Shown: positions 43,868-53,278, numbered from the stretch's first letter. The stretch: DNA of 64,000 bases from Adhaeribacter soli (GCF_008727925.1 NZ_VTWT01000003.1:434001-498000), one strand, 5' to 3'. Notes: generated by a model not told the origin, from the letters alone. Translations and numbers: made by a program.

Positions 43868-45118
43868 TTATTCCAGTTTGCCAATACCCTTACGGTTGCC
43901 AAGTTTAAACGTGAAGCTGTAATAAATGGGAATGAAATACGACGAAACGATCTGGCCGCTGTCGTGGCGGTTGCCGGAGTAAGCGGCGTAGAAGCCGCCC
44001 AGATCCAGGTTGGTGCGGGGCCAGATAAAGCGCAAACCGTATAAGCCAAAGCCATAGGTTCGGTCGCCGGGAACGGAAAGGATATAATTTTCGCTCATAA
44101 ATGCCAGCCGGTTCGACATGCGTTTTACCCCGCCCAGCATTACCAGCGGGGTGCTGGAAACATTGCCGTTAAAAAAGGCGAAACCGATACCGGCCGTAAT
44201 ATGGTCGCTTTTATTGCCGTAGGTTCCGGCGCTATAGAGCAAACCGAATTGCTCTTCCAGGAAATTGACAAAAAGCACGCCGCCGGCCACGTTGGTATTT
44301 TCAGTGGTCGGAAAACTGATCTTAGGCGTTAGGGCAAAAATATTATTTTCCAGCGGCAGGAAAGGCATCAGCAAAAAAGTGCTGCCTATAGAGATGTTGT
44401 CCGTTATGCCGTAGTTAATGGAATTTAAATAACCGTAAATGGTTTGAACGTAGCCTTCGCCGCGTGGAATGCCCCGGCCGGTCGGGCCGAAGTACAGGCG
44501 GCTGTCGTGCGGGTTCGGTACCCAGTAGTAACCGCTTTTAAGCCGGTTTTCCACTTCTTTCATGTAGCGGATATTCCCGAAAGTAGCCGTAATCGTTCCA
44601 AAATATTCCGTATTGAAAACGTATTCCGAAGCCCGTTTTTCGGCAACGGTGCCGAAGAACTTCATGCCGTTGCTCAGAATTACGTAATACACCTTTCCCG
44701 AAAGCGCAGTTGCGGCAGGTCTGGTGTCGGATTGGGCGGGAACGGGAACTGCCGGAGCAGGAGCAGGCGTTTTTTGCGGCGGCACAGTACTGTTTTTAGC
44801 ACGCGCTTCTATCAGCTGGCCGGTAAGTTCAAATTCGCTTTGGGTATAAGGCCGGTAATCTATTTTGCCGTTCCGTTTTACTATTTCCAAGATAATGCCG
44901 TCCGGCGTTTGCAGAAACCTTCCGATCTGGAACGTAGCCGAATCGGCGAAAGGGAAAAGATTATACCTGATCTTTTCTTCCAGGTCTATTACTTCGCCTA
45001 CGACCGGGCTTACGGGCAAAACTTTCTGATCCTGCAGGGTTTGCCCCAGTACCGGCCAGGCCGCCAACAGCAAGGTGAAAAACAGTAGCTTTTTAAGCAG
45101 AAAAACCGGGAAACGCAT
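43868..45118 (-). CDS. outer-membrane protein with C-terminal barrel, unknown function
   Basis: 416 residues. Signal peptide about 1-25 (LLFFTLLLAAWPVLGQ). Residues 30-110 form a small domain (DGIILEIVKRNGKIDYRPYT), followed by a Pro/Ala linker (112-135) and a second small beta domain near 138-190 (YYVILSNGMKFFGTVAEKRA). From about 205 onwards alternating hydrophobic and aromatic strands (GYLNSINYGITDNISIGSTF, VAGGVLFVNFLEEQFGLLYS) suggest an 8-12-strand outer-membrane barrel. It is convergent with the array and transcribed alone. Not a TonB receptor. Function unknown. Confidence 0.75.
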   Translation of the reverse strand: MRFPVFLLKKLLFFTLLLAAWPVLGQTLQDQKVLPVSPVVGEVIDLEEKIRYNLFPFADSATFQIGRFLQTPDGIILEIVKRNGKIDYRPYTQSEFELTGQLIEARAKNSTVPPQKTPAPAPAVPVPAQSDTRPAATALSGKVYYVILSNGMKFFGTVAEKRASEYVFNTEYFGTITATFGNIRYMKEVENRLKSGYYWVPNPHDSRLYFGPTGRGIPRGEGYVQTIYGYLNSINYGITDNISIGSTFLLMPFLPLENNIFALTPKISFPTTENTNVAGGVLFVNFLEEQFGLLYSAGTYGNKSDHITAGIGFAFFNGNVSSTPLVMLGGVKRMSNRLAFMSENYILSVPGDRTYGFGLYGLRFIWPRTNLDLGGFYAAYSGNRHDSGQIVSSYFIPIYYSFTFKLGNRKGIGKLE

Positions 45119-45190
45119 GGGAGTCTGAGGTCAGAATTTTTCCGAATTTAAGCAAATTAATTGCAATGCGTACTCCGGTTGTTCCGGTTT

Positions 45191-46153
45191 TTACTCCCGG
45201 AACCGTCCTTCTGCTTCCGGCCGGCCCGCTTTAGCCACATCCGGATCTACGTAAGGCTCTTCCTTAATTACGTAGTGTACCGCATAACTTTTGGGCCGGA
45301 CTTTCGCGCCGAAGCGGTTCACGTATTGCTGGGTAAATTCGGCGCCGAAGAAAACGATAAGCGAGGAGTAATAGATCCAGACCAGAATGATGATAACCGA
45401 ACCGGCCGCGCCATAAGCCGACCCCACATCCGAGAAACTCAGGTACCAGCCGATCAGGAATTTGCCGATCACAAAAAGCAAAGCCGTAAGCAGGGCGCCC
45501 GGCCACACATCCTTCCAGCGGATAATGGCATCGGGCAGGTATTTAAAGATCAGGGCAAACAAGGCGGTAATTATGCCAACCGAAATAATAAAGTCCAGTA
45601 TTTTGAATAAAACGACGGTCACATCCGGAAGCAATTCCCGCAGGTAGTCGGAAAAAAGGGTCAGGGCCGCGCTTACTACAAACGACACCAAAAGCAGCAA
45701 AGCCACGCTTAAAATAAGGCCGAAAGACAAAAAGCGGGCCTTTACCATCTGCATGATCCCGCTTTTGGGCTTGGGTTTTATGTTCCAGATGGTATTGAGC
45801 GAGTCTTGCAGGGTTATAAAGAAGGTGGTAGCCGCAAAGATCAGCATCACGATGCCGATCACGGCAGCCAGGCCGCTTTTTTTCAGCTGGCTGGCGCTGG
45901 CAATCATGGACTGAATTTCCTTGGCCGCCTCCGCGCCCAGGGCAGCCTGGGCCTGCGAATGAAGCTCGCCGCTCATGGCTTCCTCGCCAAAAATAGAACC
46001 GGCGGCAATGAGAATAATAACCAGCAGGGGTGGTAGGGAGAAGATGGTATTGTACGACAATGCGGCAGCCAGCCGGAAAGAGTTATTGTTCATGAACTCG
46101 TCGAACGCATTTTTGCTCAGCGAGAGGGCGGCTTTAGCGGTAATCTTGGGCAT
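45191..46153 (-). CDS. YihY/BrkB family inner-membrane protein
   Basis: 320 residues with about six membrane helices. The family opening FDEFMNNNSFRLAAALSYNT (18-37) is clear and is followed by SLPPLLVIILIAAGSIFGEE. A later GSAYGAAGSVIIILVWIYYS near 254-273 is also typical. The members were once called RNase BN or virulence factor BrkB; neither activity should be assumed. Cytoplasmic-membrane transporter-like protein of unknown substrate. Transcribed alone. Confidence 0.93.
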   Translation of the reverse strand: MPKITAKAALSLSKNAFDEFMNNNSFRLAAALSYNTIFSLPPLLVIILIAAGSIFGEEAMSGELHSQAQAALGAEAAKEIQSMIASASQLKKSGLAAVIGIVMLIFAATTFFITLQDSLNTIWNIKPKPKSGIMQMVKARFLSFGLILSVALLLLVSFVVSAALTLFSDYLRELLPDVTVVLFKILDFIISVGIITALFALIFKYLPDAIIRWKDVWPGALLTALLFVIGKFLIGWYLSFSDVGSAYGAAGSVIIILVWIYYSSLIVFFGAEFTQQYVNRFGAKVRPKSYAVHYVIKEEPYVDPDVAKAGRPEAEGRFRE

Positions 46154-46294
46154 ATACAGGTCGGGTAAAGTGCATGGTATTATCAGTGTCCTAGATACGA
46201 CTGCAATAATTAATTAGTTGACGCAGTTTTACAGTTACCCGACAAAGCAAGGAGAAAGAAAGGATTTCGGTAAGTGAAAAAAAAGTTATTTATT

Positions 46295-46302
46295 TATCTT
46301 TG
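46295..46302 (+). promoter_or_regulatory. -7 box of the 46380 gene
   Basis: TATCTTTG, full match to TAnnTTTG, 78 bp before the start codon; no TTG at -33. Confidence 0.35.
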
Positions 46303-46379
46303 GAAGCATACTTTTGGTCCTTTTTTCCGACCTCTATCTGAACCCCTTTACAAAACACTATTATTACGCATAACCAATC

Positions 46380-47183
46380 ATGAATAAATTCCAGGTAACG
46401 GCCCGGTTGGCAAAACCGGTGCAGCTTATTTTGCTTTTCGCGCTCTTTACTTTTTCAGGCTGCAACTCCCACGAAATTTACCCCGCGGCCGAAGGCTTCG
46501 ATGAAAAAGGATCGGATAAGAAAGCAATTAAAATTGCGGATGAAATGATGGAAAAGCTGGGCGGTTACCAGGCTTGGGAAGATGCCCGGTTTATTGCCTG
46601 GACCTTTTTCGGCCAGTACCAGATCTGGGATAAAAAAGAAAACCTGGTGCGCCATGAGAAAGATAATACGGTTTCCATTTTTCACCTGAGCCAGCCGATA
46701 GGGCAGGTTTTTGTAAACGGCCGTCGCATTCAGGATCAGAACAAGACCCTCAGCAAGCTTAACCAAGCGCATATTCAGTTTTTGAGCAGCGCTTATTTTC
46801 TGGCCATGCCTTATAAACTGAAGGATGCCGGCGTTACCCTGAAATACAAAGGCGAAGGCACTACCATGAGCGGCCGGAAGGCAGATATTCTGAACCTTAC
46901 CTTTAAAGATGCCGGCGCCACCCCGGATAATATGCACGATCTATACATCGATAAGGAAACCAAATTGCCGGCGCAATGGGCCTTTTACGGCAGTAAAGAA
47001 GATAAAGAGCCGTCCTTCGTGCGCCTTTGGGCCGACTATAAAGATTATAAAGGCATAAAGCTGGCAAGCAACCGCAATTCCAAAGACGATACCTTGTCGG
47101 TTTCCCATATTGTAGTTACCAACATGGTGCCGAAAGAACTATTCTTAAGCGCGGTTCCGATCGATAAAAGCAAGATCAAATAA
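46380..47183 (+). CDS. DUF6503-like lipoprotein
   Basis: 267 residues. Lipobox LLFALFTFSGCNSH with Cys near 29. The mature part begins after KKAIKIADEMMEKLGGYQAW, a pattern of LolA/LppX-fold lipoproteins in Bacteroidota (AWEDARFIAWTFFGQYQIWD, then DLYIDKETKLPAQWAFYG and RLWADYKDYKGIKLASNR). I believe it belongs to DUF6503 or a close relative. Probably an outer-membrane-anchored lipid- or small-ligand-binding protein; that role is inference from the fold. Transcribed alone. Confidence 0.75.
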   Translation: MNKFQVTARLAKPVQLILLFALFTFSGCNSHEIYPAAEGFDEKGSDKKAIKIADEMMEKLGGYQAWEDARFIAWTFFGQYQIWDKKENLVRHEKDNTVSIFHLSQPIGQVFVNGRRIQDQNKTLSKLNQAHIQFLSSAYFLAMPYKLKDAGVTLKYKGEGTTMSGRKADILNLTFKDAGATPDNMHDLYIDKETKLPAQWAFYGSKEDKEPSFVRLWADYKDYKGIKLASNRNSKDDTLSVSHIVVTNMVPKELFLSAVPIDKSKIK

Positions 47184-47204
47184 GTAAGGGGACAGATTTA
47201 GTAT

Positions 47205-47315
47205 TGATAATATATCATTCCCTCTGTCATTCTGGAAGCAACTTGTGAGTTCTGTGCTCCGGACTCACAGGTTTCTTCCAGAATGACAATTGTAGTAGTT
47301 TAAAGTAAATTTGTT
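47205..47315. repeat. ~110-bp dispersed element, copy 2
   Basis: Reverse complement resembles 9598-9708 over about 100 bp. The two ends (CATTCTGGAAGCAACTTGTG and CACAGGTTTCTTCCAGAATG) are near-complementary, so the element folds into one long imperfect hairpin of about 60 bp. Confidence 0.7.
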
Positions 47316-47361
47316 CACATCCTTAACGGAGTTTATATTCCCGGAAACGGTACACTGAAAC

Positions 47362-47408
47362 AAAAAAAAGTAAAGCCCGGCAAGAAGTTGCCGGGCTTTA
47401 CTTTTTTT
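47362..47408. terminator. terminator of the DUF4403 gene
   Basis: A roughly 21-bp stem with core GTAAAGCCCGGCAA (47370-47383) and a GAAG loop, with long A and T runs at its ends, lies between convergent genes. Confidence 0.9.
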
Positions 47409-47425
47409 AAAAGAATTATAGCGTT

Positions 47426-48871
47426 TTACAGCTTGTCGATACTTATTGTAAGGTTGCCTTTGGCGTTTACAATGGCTTTAATGGCCGTTGGTGTCAGGTA
47501 AATATTATCCGGCACAATGTCGGTTACTTTGCCTCGCAGCATTACGCTTTCGTGCACGCGGCCTTGTTCGTTCAGCGCTTTCTGGATCTGCTTTTTAGTG
47601 TCTTCTAACTGGCTTTTCAGCGGGAAATTGATCTGGTCCTGGATCATGGTGCGGAATTTATTTTTGGCCAGCCAGCTTGCCGAAGAAAGCAGCTTGTCGC
47701 GGGTTTCGAGGTTATAATCTACGTCGCGCACTTTTATAGAACCGGTTTCGGCATCGTAATACGGAACGGCCTGCAGGAATACTTTCCCTTTTATTTTTTT
47801 AGTAATAAATCCGGCTTTGGTTTTTCCGTCCACGTCCAGCATTACTATCAGCTTGTCGCCGCTGGGCGTAATGGCGGCGTCTTTAATGGTTACTTCGTCG
47901 GAGCCTTCAAACTTAAAGGTTTTGCCGGCAAACTGGTCTTTCAGCAATTTGGTGGCGTAATCGTAGGAAATTTCGCCGCTCAGGCCGATCTGTACATCGT
48001 CGGGAATGCGGCTGTCGGTTACCAGTTTCGGTAGGGTTGGGTTGGCTTTAAAAACAGGTTTGCCGTTGGTAAAGGTTTCGATGAAAGAATTCATGCCGAT
48101 GCGCATGCTGATCTCGCCGTTGCGGGCTACCAGCGGCGATACGCGGATGGCCGTTGGCGTGATCTTCAGCCAGGCATCGTAGGTATCGTCGATCTTGATT
48201 GGCTGCTGTACCTGCACCCAGGCCTGCTGAATGTACTGTTTTATGTTTACCCGCGCCTGAATTTCCTGGTCGAGCATTTTGGTAATTTCGCCCAGCTGGC
48301 TGCGCAAAGCCGGTTCTACAAAGCGCGCTAAACCGATCTTCATCGGACCGAGTTCAATAACGGGTTTGGTGTCGCCCCAAGCAAAATCGCCCACGGTGGT
48401 TGTTTTAATTTTATAATCTTCGGTAAAAGCCAGCGCGGTTTCGCTTTTGGCGGTAAAGTCGAATTCGGTGCTTTCCGATTTTTCGAGGGTAGGGCAAATA
48501 TCACAGGCTTTCCATTTGTACTGGCCTTTTACCCAGATGTGCAGCGGAATGGTGAAGTAGATCTTGTTGTTTTCGGCCCGGATACCCACGTCGCCTTTCT
48601 TCCAGACTTTCACGGCTACGTTGTCGTCGTTCAGGTTTTCGTCGTTGTAAAGCAAGCCTTTAAATTCCTGGTTCAGTTTGCTTTGGAGCGTGGCTACTTT
48701 AAAGGAAACCGGTACGTTAATGGTAGAGAGTTTCCGCTCAAATGCAGGCGCCGGCGCGGCCTGGGAAACCGGGGCGGCCGTATTAAGCGAAGTGGTACTC
48801 TTGCAGGCAGGTAAGCTGAAAGCTGCGCCTATAAGCAACGAAAAGCAGGCAGAATGAATAAATCGTTTCAC
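47426..48871 (-). CDS. DUF4403 family lipoprotein
   Basis: 481 residues. Lipobox FSLPACKSTTSLN with Cys near 23. From about 50 onward the protein reads NVPVSFKVATLQSKLNQEFK and continues with repeated beta-rich SYLF/BPI-like elements, matching DUF4403, a Bacteroidota family of unknown function. Two Cys in WKACDICPTLEKSE (near 118) may pair. Likely anchored in the outer or inner membrane facing the periplasm. It runs in the same direction as the thioredoxin gene upstream, with about 100 bp between them. Confidence 0.88.
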   Translation of the reverse strand: MKRFIHSACFSLLIGAAFSLPACKSTTSLNTAAPVSQAAPAPAFERKLSTINVPVSFKVATLQSKLNQEFKGLLYNDENLNDDNVAVKVWKKGDVGIRAENNKIYFTIPLHIWVKGQYKWKACDICPTLEKSESTEFDFTAKSETALAFTEDYKIKTTTVGDFAWGDTKPVIELGPMKIGLARFVEPALRSQLGEITKMLDQEIQARVNIKQYIQQAWVQVQQPIKIDDTYDAWLKITPTAIRVSPLVARNGEISMRIGMNSFIETFTNGKPVFKANPTLPKLVTDSRIPDDVQIGLSGEISYDYATKLLKDQFAGKTFKFEGSDEVTIKDAAITPSGDKLIVMLDVDGKTKAGFITKKIKGKVFLQAVPYYDAETGSIKVRDVDYNLETRDKLLSSASWLAKNKFRTMIQDQINFPLKSQLEDTKKQIQKALNEQGRVHESVMLRGKVTDIVPDNIYLTPTAIKAIVNAKGNLTISIDKL

Positions 48872-48974
48872 GAAGTTTTAGGTTTTTTGAAAAACGGCGC
48901 AAGTTACGATTTTTTTCAGCCTTATTTTTCAGAACCCTAACTTAATAACGGAACCTGTAACTTAGTAACGGAAC

Positions 48975-49298
48975 TTAAACTTTATGCAGCTCGGCGAGCA
49001 GTTCTTCCAGTTCATTTTCTTCGGCCACCAGCTTGCATTGAATTAAAATGCCGCCCAGATACACGGCAAAGAACGGCGTGCCGGAAAGGTGTACTTCCTT
49101 GCTCGATACCGGGTTTTCGGCGGCATCCATGAGCAGGAATTTTACATCCTGGTAACGGGCGTCTTCCGAGAGTTTCCGGAAAGTTTGCCCCATGCGTTCG
49201 CAAACGGGGCAATCGGTTTTGGTAAATTTTACAACGACCCGCGCATTTTCGAAAATCAGGCTGCGAAGTTCAGTATCAGTGGCTTTTTGAATGGGCAT
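48975..49298 (-). CDS. thioredoxin family protein
   Basis: 107 residues from the ATG at 49298; sixteen more codons upstream are open but outside the fold. The active site is Cys30-Pro-Val-Cys33 (TDCPVCERMG), and the cis-Pro is in GTPFFAVYLGG near 80. No signal peptide, so cytoplasmic. CPVC differs from the CGPC of housekeeping thioredoxin, which changes the redox potential. Reductant and target unknown. Confidence 0.88.
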   Translation of the reverse strand: MPIQKATDTELRSLIFENARVVVKFTKTDCPVCERMGQTFRKLSEDARYQDVKFLLMDAAENPVSSKEVHLSGTPFFAVYLGGILIQCKLVAEENELEELLAELHKV

Positions 49299-49397
49299 GG
49301 GCAATAGTTTGCTAAATTCAGGGTATTGGAATTGTGAAGTAAACAAACGGAACCCGCATAAGTTTGTTGGCCGCTTTCAGGGAATGCCGGAGGGTTA

Positions 49398-49437
49398 AAA
49401 ACAGCATCGCCGGAAAGTGCTATTTCCGGCGATGCTG
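49398..49437 (-). terminator. terminator of the 49465 beta-barrel gene
   Basis: A 15-bp perfect stem (49402-49416 with 49423-49437), followed on the minus strand by five T's. Confidence 0.85.
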
Positions 49438-49464
49438 AGAGGTGATGTATAAAAACGGTACGAT

Positions 49465-50160
49465 TTAGAACACAAAACCTACCCGGATGCCGTTACGCAC
49501 GCGCGGACCAAAGTTGAAATTGCTTTCATCGGGCGTTTTTATCGTAATGGAGCTGCCGTTATTGTAAGTGGTAGTGGTTTCTACTTCCGATAATTTGGTG
49601 CTGCTTAATTCCAGACCTAACTCATAACCAAAGTAAAGATGACGGGCAACGTAAAAATCGCAACCAGCCACGCCGGCCAGGCCGATCAGGAAAAAGCCCC
49701 GGTTATTGCCGTTGTCGATGCTGCCATCAATTTCAATGCGGTCAATGCCGCCGCCGCGGTCGTTTTCATCTTCAAAATGCACATTCTTAATACCGAAAAG
49801 CAGGTCGGCGCCTACGTACGGCGATAAGCGGTTGGTGCCGGCAAAGTGCTTCTCAATACCCGGAGCCAGGCTGAACTCAATGGTCCGGGATTCTACGTCA
49901 GGGCGTGGCGCATCGCTGTTGTAGCTGATATTCACGCCTAGGCGCACAGCCATGTTGTCGCTCAGGAAATAGCGGCCACGGAGCTGGTTCAGGGAGTTGC
50001 TCAGGCTTACGCCGCCGTTCAGCAGGCTTACGTTGGCTTCCATGGTTACTTCCCCGGCTACCGGCTTAATGCCACCTTCATCGGAAGTGGTAGTAGTCTG
50101 AGCTTTCGCGCCGAAAGCCAGGCCGGCCAGTAAAGCAGCGGATAAAATAAGTTTTTTCAT
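49465..50160 (-). CDS. outer-membrane beta-barrel protein
   Basis: 231 residues with signal peptide MKKLILSAALLAGLAFGAKA. The rest alternates strand-forming residues typical of an 8-strand OmpA/OmpX-like barrel (RGRYFLSDNMAVRLGVNISY, ENRLSPYVGADLLFGIKNV-like stretch near 115, YFGYELGLELSSTKL near 180) and ends in Phe (RVGFVF), the usual barrel signal. An acidic loop DENDRGGGIDRIEIDGSID lies near 136-154 and may bind cations. A strong promoter suggests high expression. Function unknown. Confidence 0.85.
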   Translation of the reverse strand: MKKLILSAALLAGLAFGAKAQTTTTSDEGGIKPVAGEVTMEANVSLLNGGVSLSNSLNQLRGRYFLSDNMAVRLGVNISYNSDAPRPDVESRTIEFSLAPGIEKHFAGTNRLSPYVGADLLFGIKNVHFEDENDRGGGIDRIEIDGSIDNGNNRGFFLIGLAGVAGCDFYVARHLYFGYELGLELSSTKLSEVETTTTYNNGSSITIKTPDESNFNFGPRVRNGIRVGFVF

Positions 50161-50213
50161 AGTATTTATAATGAAATTAAGGGTGAATTGTTTAGCGTAT
50201 TTCTAAACTGATG

Positions 50214-50245
50214 CAAACTTATGCCTAAAAATCCTTCCGAAGCAA
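50214..50245 (-). promoter_or_regulatory. promoter of the beta-barrel gene
   Basis: Minus strand TTG (50245-50243), 21 bp, TAAGTTTG (50221-50214), a full consensus match 54 bp before the start codon. Confidence 0.7.
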
Positions 50246-50321
50246 GCGGTAAATTGCTGATGATCGTAACCAACTGAGGGCCAGTGGAGAAAAGTGCCAG
50301 ATTGTTTAATGGGCGGAAGAA

Positions 50322-50357
50322 AACAAAAAGCCTTTCTGTTTTGGCAGGAAGGCTTTT
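50322..50357 (-). terminator. terminator of tdh
   Basis: A 13-bp stem with one mismatch (50326-50338 with 50345-50357), 29 bp past the tdh stop. Confidence 0.75.
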
Positions 50358-50385
50358 GAAAACGGTATAAAAATCAGCGGAAAAT

Positions 50386-51357
50386 CTAAGCCGGAATTTC
50401 CTGCATCTTTTTCAGGTTCACCAGCATGTCTTCGGTCATTTCGTCTAAACCAAATTGCGGTTTCCAGTTCCAGTCCTGGCGGGCGGCGCTGTCGTCGATG
50501 CTCTTTGGCCACGAATCGGCGATCTGCTGGCGCGAATCCGGTTTGTAGCTAATGGTAAAGTCCGGAATGTGTTTCTGAATGGCTTCGGTAATTTCTTTCG
50601 GAGAGAAGCTCATGGCGCTCAGGTTATAAGAAGAACGCACCTTTACCTGTTCAGCCGGCGCATGCATTAAATCTAATGTAGCTTTCAGGGCATCCGGCAT
50701 GTACATCATCGGCAGATACGTGTTTTCCGACAGGAAGCACTCATACGTTTTCTGAGCCAGCGCCTGGTGGTAAATATCGACGGCGTAATCGGTGGTGCCG
50801 CCGCCCGGTAAAGCTTTGTAACCGATCAGACCCGGATACCGGAGGCTTCTTACGTCCAGGCCGTATTTCTCGAAGTAATATTCGCACCAGCGTTCTCCCG
50901 CCTGCTTGCTGATGCCGTAAACCGTGTTCGGGTCCATTACGGTGTGCTGAGGCGTATTCTCGCGGGGCGTATTCGGGCCGAAAACGGCAATGGAGCTTGG
51001 CCAGTAAACCTTTTCAACCTTATGCTCAAGTGCGGCATCCAGCACGTGGAACAATCCGTCCATGTTCAGTTTCCAGGCGAATTTCGGGTTTTTCTCGCCG
51101 GTGGCGGAAAGCACGGCTGCCAGATGGTAAACCTGCTTGAATTTATATTTGCTGTAGAGTTCGCCCAACCGGTTTTTATCGAGCACATCCAGCGTTTCGA
51201 AGGGGCCGGATTCGCGCAATTCCTCGCTTTTCGGGGTTTGAATATCGGAAGCTACCACGTTGGCATCGCCGTAAAGTTTGCGGAGCTCCATGGTGAGTTC
51301 AGAACCCAATTGCCCGCCGGCGCCAACCACTAAAATCGTATCTTTTGTATTGCTCAT
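50386..51357 (-). CDS. tdh: L-threonine 3-dehydrogenase, epimerase (extended SDR) type
   Basis: Oxidises threonine to 2-amino-3-ketobutyrate with NAD. 323 residues from the ATG at 51357 (MSNTKDTILVVG). Rossmann motif GAGGQLG at about 12-18; catalytic YGISK near 145. The extended-SDR type of threonine dehydrogenase is known in Flavobacterium. The neighbouring divergent gene is kbl, which splits the product to glycine and acetyl-CoA; this strongly supports threonine dehydrogenase over a sugar epimerase. SSIAVFGPNTPRENTP carries the conserved Ser. The 309-bp divergent gap contains repeats. Confidence 0.88.
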   Translation of the reverse strand: MSNTKDTILVVGAGGQLGSELTMELRKLYGDANVVASDIQTPKSEELRESGPFETLDVLDKNRLGELYSKYKFKQVYHLAAVLSATGEKNPKFAWKLNMDGLFHVLDAALEHKVEKVYWPSSIAVFGPNTPRENTPQHTVMDPNTVYGISKQAGERWCEYYFEKYGLDVRSLRYPGLIGYKALPGGGTTDYAVDIYHQALAQKTYECFLSENTYLPMMYMPDALKATLDLMHAPAEQVKVRSSYNLSAMSFSPKEITEAIQKHIPDFTISYKPDSRQQIADSWPKSIDDSAARQDWNWKPQFGLDEMTEDMLVNLKKMQEIPA

Positions 51358-51438
51358 TGCTGGAGTGAAATATTTATGCAAAGTAACCAATTATGCCCGA
51401 AAGCTAAAAATTATGAACGAAAGATGCGCCCCTTTTAA

Positions 51439-51446
51439 TATCTTTG
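51439..51446 (+). promoter_or_regulatory. possible -7 box of kbl
   Basis: TATCTTTG matches the consensus. If used, the kbl leader would be about 215 nt and would contain the heptamer and dispersed repeats. Confidence 0.3.
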
Positions 51447-51463
51447 CCTTATTTAGTGAATAA

Positions 51464-51498
51464 TGATTAGTGATTAGTGATTAGTGATTAGTGATTAG
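51464..51498 (+). repeat. tandem heptamer TGATTAG x5
   Basis: Five exact head-to-tail copies of TGATTAG in the divergent tdh/kbl region. Not in a coding frame. Confidence 0.9.
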
Positions 51499-51534
51499 TA
51501 TTTTAATGATTAATACCATCTCATTAATACACCT

Positions 51535-51567
51535 GTCATCCTGAGCGCCAGCGAAGGACCTCGTCGG
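51535..51567 (+). repeat. dispersed repeat, family C, copy 1
   Basis: A 33-bp unit beginning GTCATCCTGAGCGCCAGCG, identical to 60559-60591 and, with one change, to the inverse of 60802-60834. Confidence 0.8.
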
Positions 51568-51639
51568 CTTTCAGTAGAAAAGCACGCTGCAACATGGCAA
51601 CCATTTAAGGGATGACTTCTACTACAAGCAACGCTTACC

Positions 51640-51664
51640 GAACAACGAATAACGAACAACGAAA
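51640..51664 (+). repeat. short repeat, family G, before kbl
   Basis: Units of AACGAACAACGAATAACGAA end just before the kbl ATG. Like-sequence pairs bracket 60493-60880. Confidence 0.65.
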
Positions 51665-51666
51665 AT

Positions 51667-52857
51667 ATGTACGATACCTTAAAACCCGCCTTAGAAAAAG
51701 AACTGGCCGAAATTCAGGAAGCCGGTTTATTTAAAAGAGAACGCATTATTACCACGCCGCAGGGTGCCGATATCCGCACCGACGAAGCCGGCGACGTGAT
51801 CAACTTTTGCGCCAACAACTACCTGGGCCTTTCTTCCGATCCGCGTGTAACGGAGGCTGCCAAACGCACGATAGATTCCCACGGTTACGGCATGAGCTCG
51901 GTGCGTTTTATTTGCGGCACCCAGGATATTCACAAAGAACTGGAACGTAAAATTGCGGACTTTTTAGGAACCGAAGATACCATTTTATATGCCGCCGCTT
52001 TCGATGCAAACGGGGGCGTTTTCGAACCGCTTTTAGGTGAAGATTCTGCCATTATCTCCGATGCCCTGAACCACGCTTCTATTATAGACGGCGTGCGTCT
52101 TTGCAAAGCCCAGCGCTACCGCTACGAGCACAACAACATGGCCGATCTGGAAGCCAAACTGCAGGAAAGCCAGCACCTGAAGCACCGCATTATCGTTACC
52201 GACGGTTCTTTTTCGATGGACGGAACCATTGCGCAATTAGACGTGATCTGTGACCTGGCCGATAAATACAAAGCCTTGGTAATGGTAGACGAATCGCACT
52301 CTTCGGGCTTTATCGGCAAAACTGGCCGCGGTACGCACGAATACTGCAATGTAATGGGCCGCGTAGATATTATTACCGGTACCTTGGGTAAAGCCTTAGG
52401 CGGCGCCATGGGTGGTTTTACTTCCGGCCGCAAAGAAATTATTGAAATGCTGCGCCAGCGTTCGCGTCCGTATTTGTTTTCAAACTCCCTGATGCCGGCT
52501 ATTGTAGGCGCTTCCATTGCGGTTTTAGATTTCCTTTCCGATACCACCGAACTCCGCGACCGCCTGGAAAAAAACACCATGTACTTCCGCGAGAAAATGA
52601 CCGCTGCCGGTTTCGACATTAAGCCGGGCGTGCACCCGATCGTGCCGATCATGCTCTACGATGCCAAACTGGCCCAGGATTTCGCTTCCAAACTGCTCGA
52701 TAAAGGTATTTACGTAATTGGTTTCTACTACCCGGTAGTTGCCAAAGGACAGGCCCGTATCCGCGTGCAGCTTTCCGCCGCCCACACCCAGGCACACCTG
52801 GACAAAGCCATTGCCGCCTTCACCGAAGTAGGCCGGGAACTGGGAGTTTTAAAGTAA
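51667..52857 (+). CDS. kbl: glycine C-acetyltransferase (2-amino-3-ketobutyrate CoA ligase)
   Basis: PLP enzyme that cleaves 2-amino-3-ketobutyrate with CoA to glycine and acetyl-CoA. 396 residues, usual length, alpha-oxoamine synthase family. PLP Lys is Lys242 in [13 protein letters not shown]; the cofactor Asp-His is in [11 protein letters not shown] near 208-216. [10 protein letters not shown] (50-59) and [14 protein letters not shown] (73-86) are typical of Kbl over serine palmitoyltransferase or BioF. Divergent partner of tdh; together they make glycine from threonine. Confidence 0.95.
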   Translation: MYDTLKPALEKELAEIQEAGLFKRERIITTPQGADIRTDEAGDVINFCANNYLGLSSDPRVTEAAKRTIDSHGYGMSSVRFICGTQDIHKELERKIADFLGTEDTILYAAAFDANGGVFEPLLGEDSAIISDALNHASIIDGVRLCKAQRYRYEHNNMADLEAKLQESQHLKHRIIVTDGSFSMDGTIAQLDVICDLADKYKALVMVDESHSSGFIGKTGRGTHEYCNVMGRVDIITGTLGKALGGAMGGFTSGRKEIIEMLRQRSRPYLFSNSLMPAIVGASIAVLDFLSDTTELRDRLEKNTMYFREKMTAAGFDIKPGVHPIVPIMLYDAKLAQDFASKLLDKGIYVIGFYYPVVAKGQARIRVQLSAAHTQAHLDKAIAAFTEVGRELGVLK

Positions 52858-52861
52858 TCAG

Positions 52862-53262
52862 ACGATTTGAAGATTTGGAAATTTGAAGATTTGAAAATGT
52901 AACTGAATGTGAATTGCCGGTAAAAACACCAGCAATGGTGTGAGATTATTGGGTCATCCCGAACGAAGTTGGGGGAACTTATGGGGGCCGCATATTTTAA
53001 AATGGATAGTCAGACAAATCTTGCTACGCTCGCTTAGTGCTTGTAATCTCCATACGTTTCTTCGACAAGCTCAGAATGACCTGCTTTCTTTCTTAGTTAT
53101 GGCTACGGTGAAAACACAAATAATGGCGTGAATGAAGGCAATAACCTATGAAGTTTTAGGTTAGGAGTAAGATTGCTTTTTTGCCGCTGTTGTTTTCACT
53201 AAAAGCCTTCCTGTTGTTTAATCCTCAAATTTCCAACTCTTCAAATTTCCAAATCATTACAT
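52862..53262. repeat. nested repeat block (families F and D)
   Basis: Fills the 421-bp gap between kbl and the TPR lipoprotein gene. Outer pair: a GATTTGAAGATTTGGAAATT-type unit at 52862-52898 and its inverse at 53220-53262. Inner: GTCATCCCGAACGAAG (52954-52969), an inverse end AAGCTCAGAATGACC (53068-53082), and the family D segment 53021-53131 that matches 17339-17454. Another family F unit is at 55412-55445. Non-coding. Confidence 0.65.
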
Positions 53263-53278
53263 TCCCCTTTTAAGAAAA

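Noticed and set aside
45191-46153. Ribonuclease BN
   Set aside because: Old name for this family; the protein is an integral membrane protein without nuclease residues.
51464-51498. CRISPR array
   Set aside because: The repeats are 7 bp, head to tail and without spacers, and no cas gene is near.
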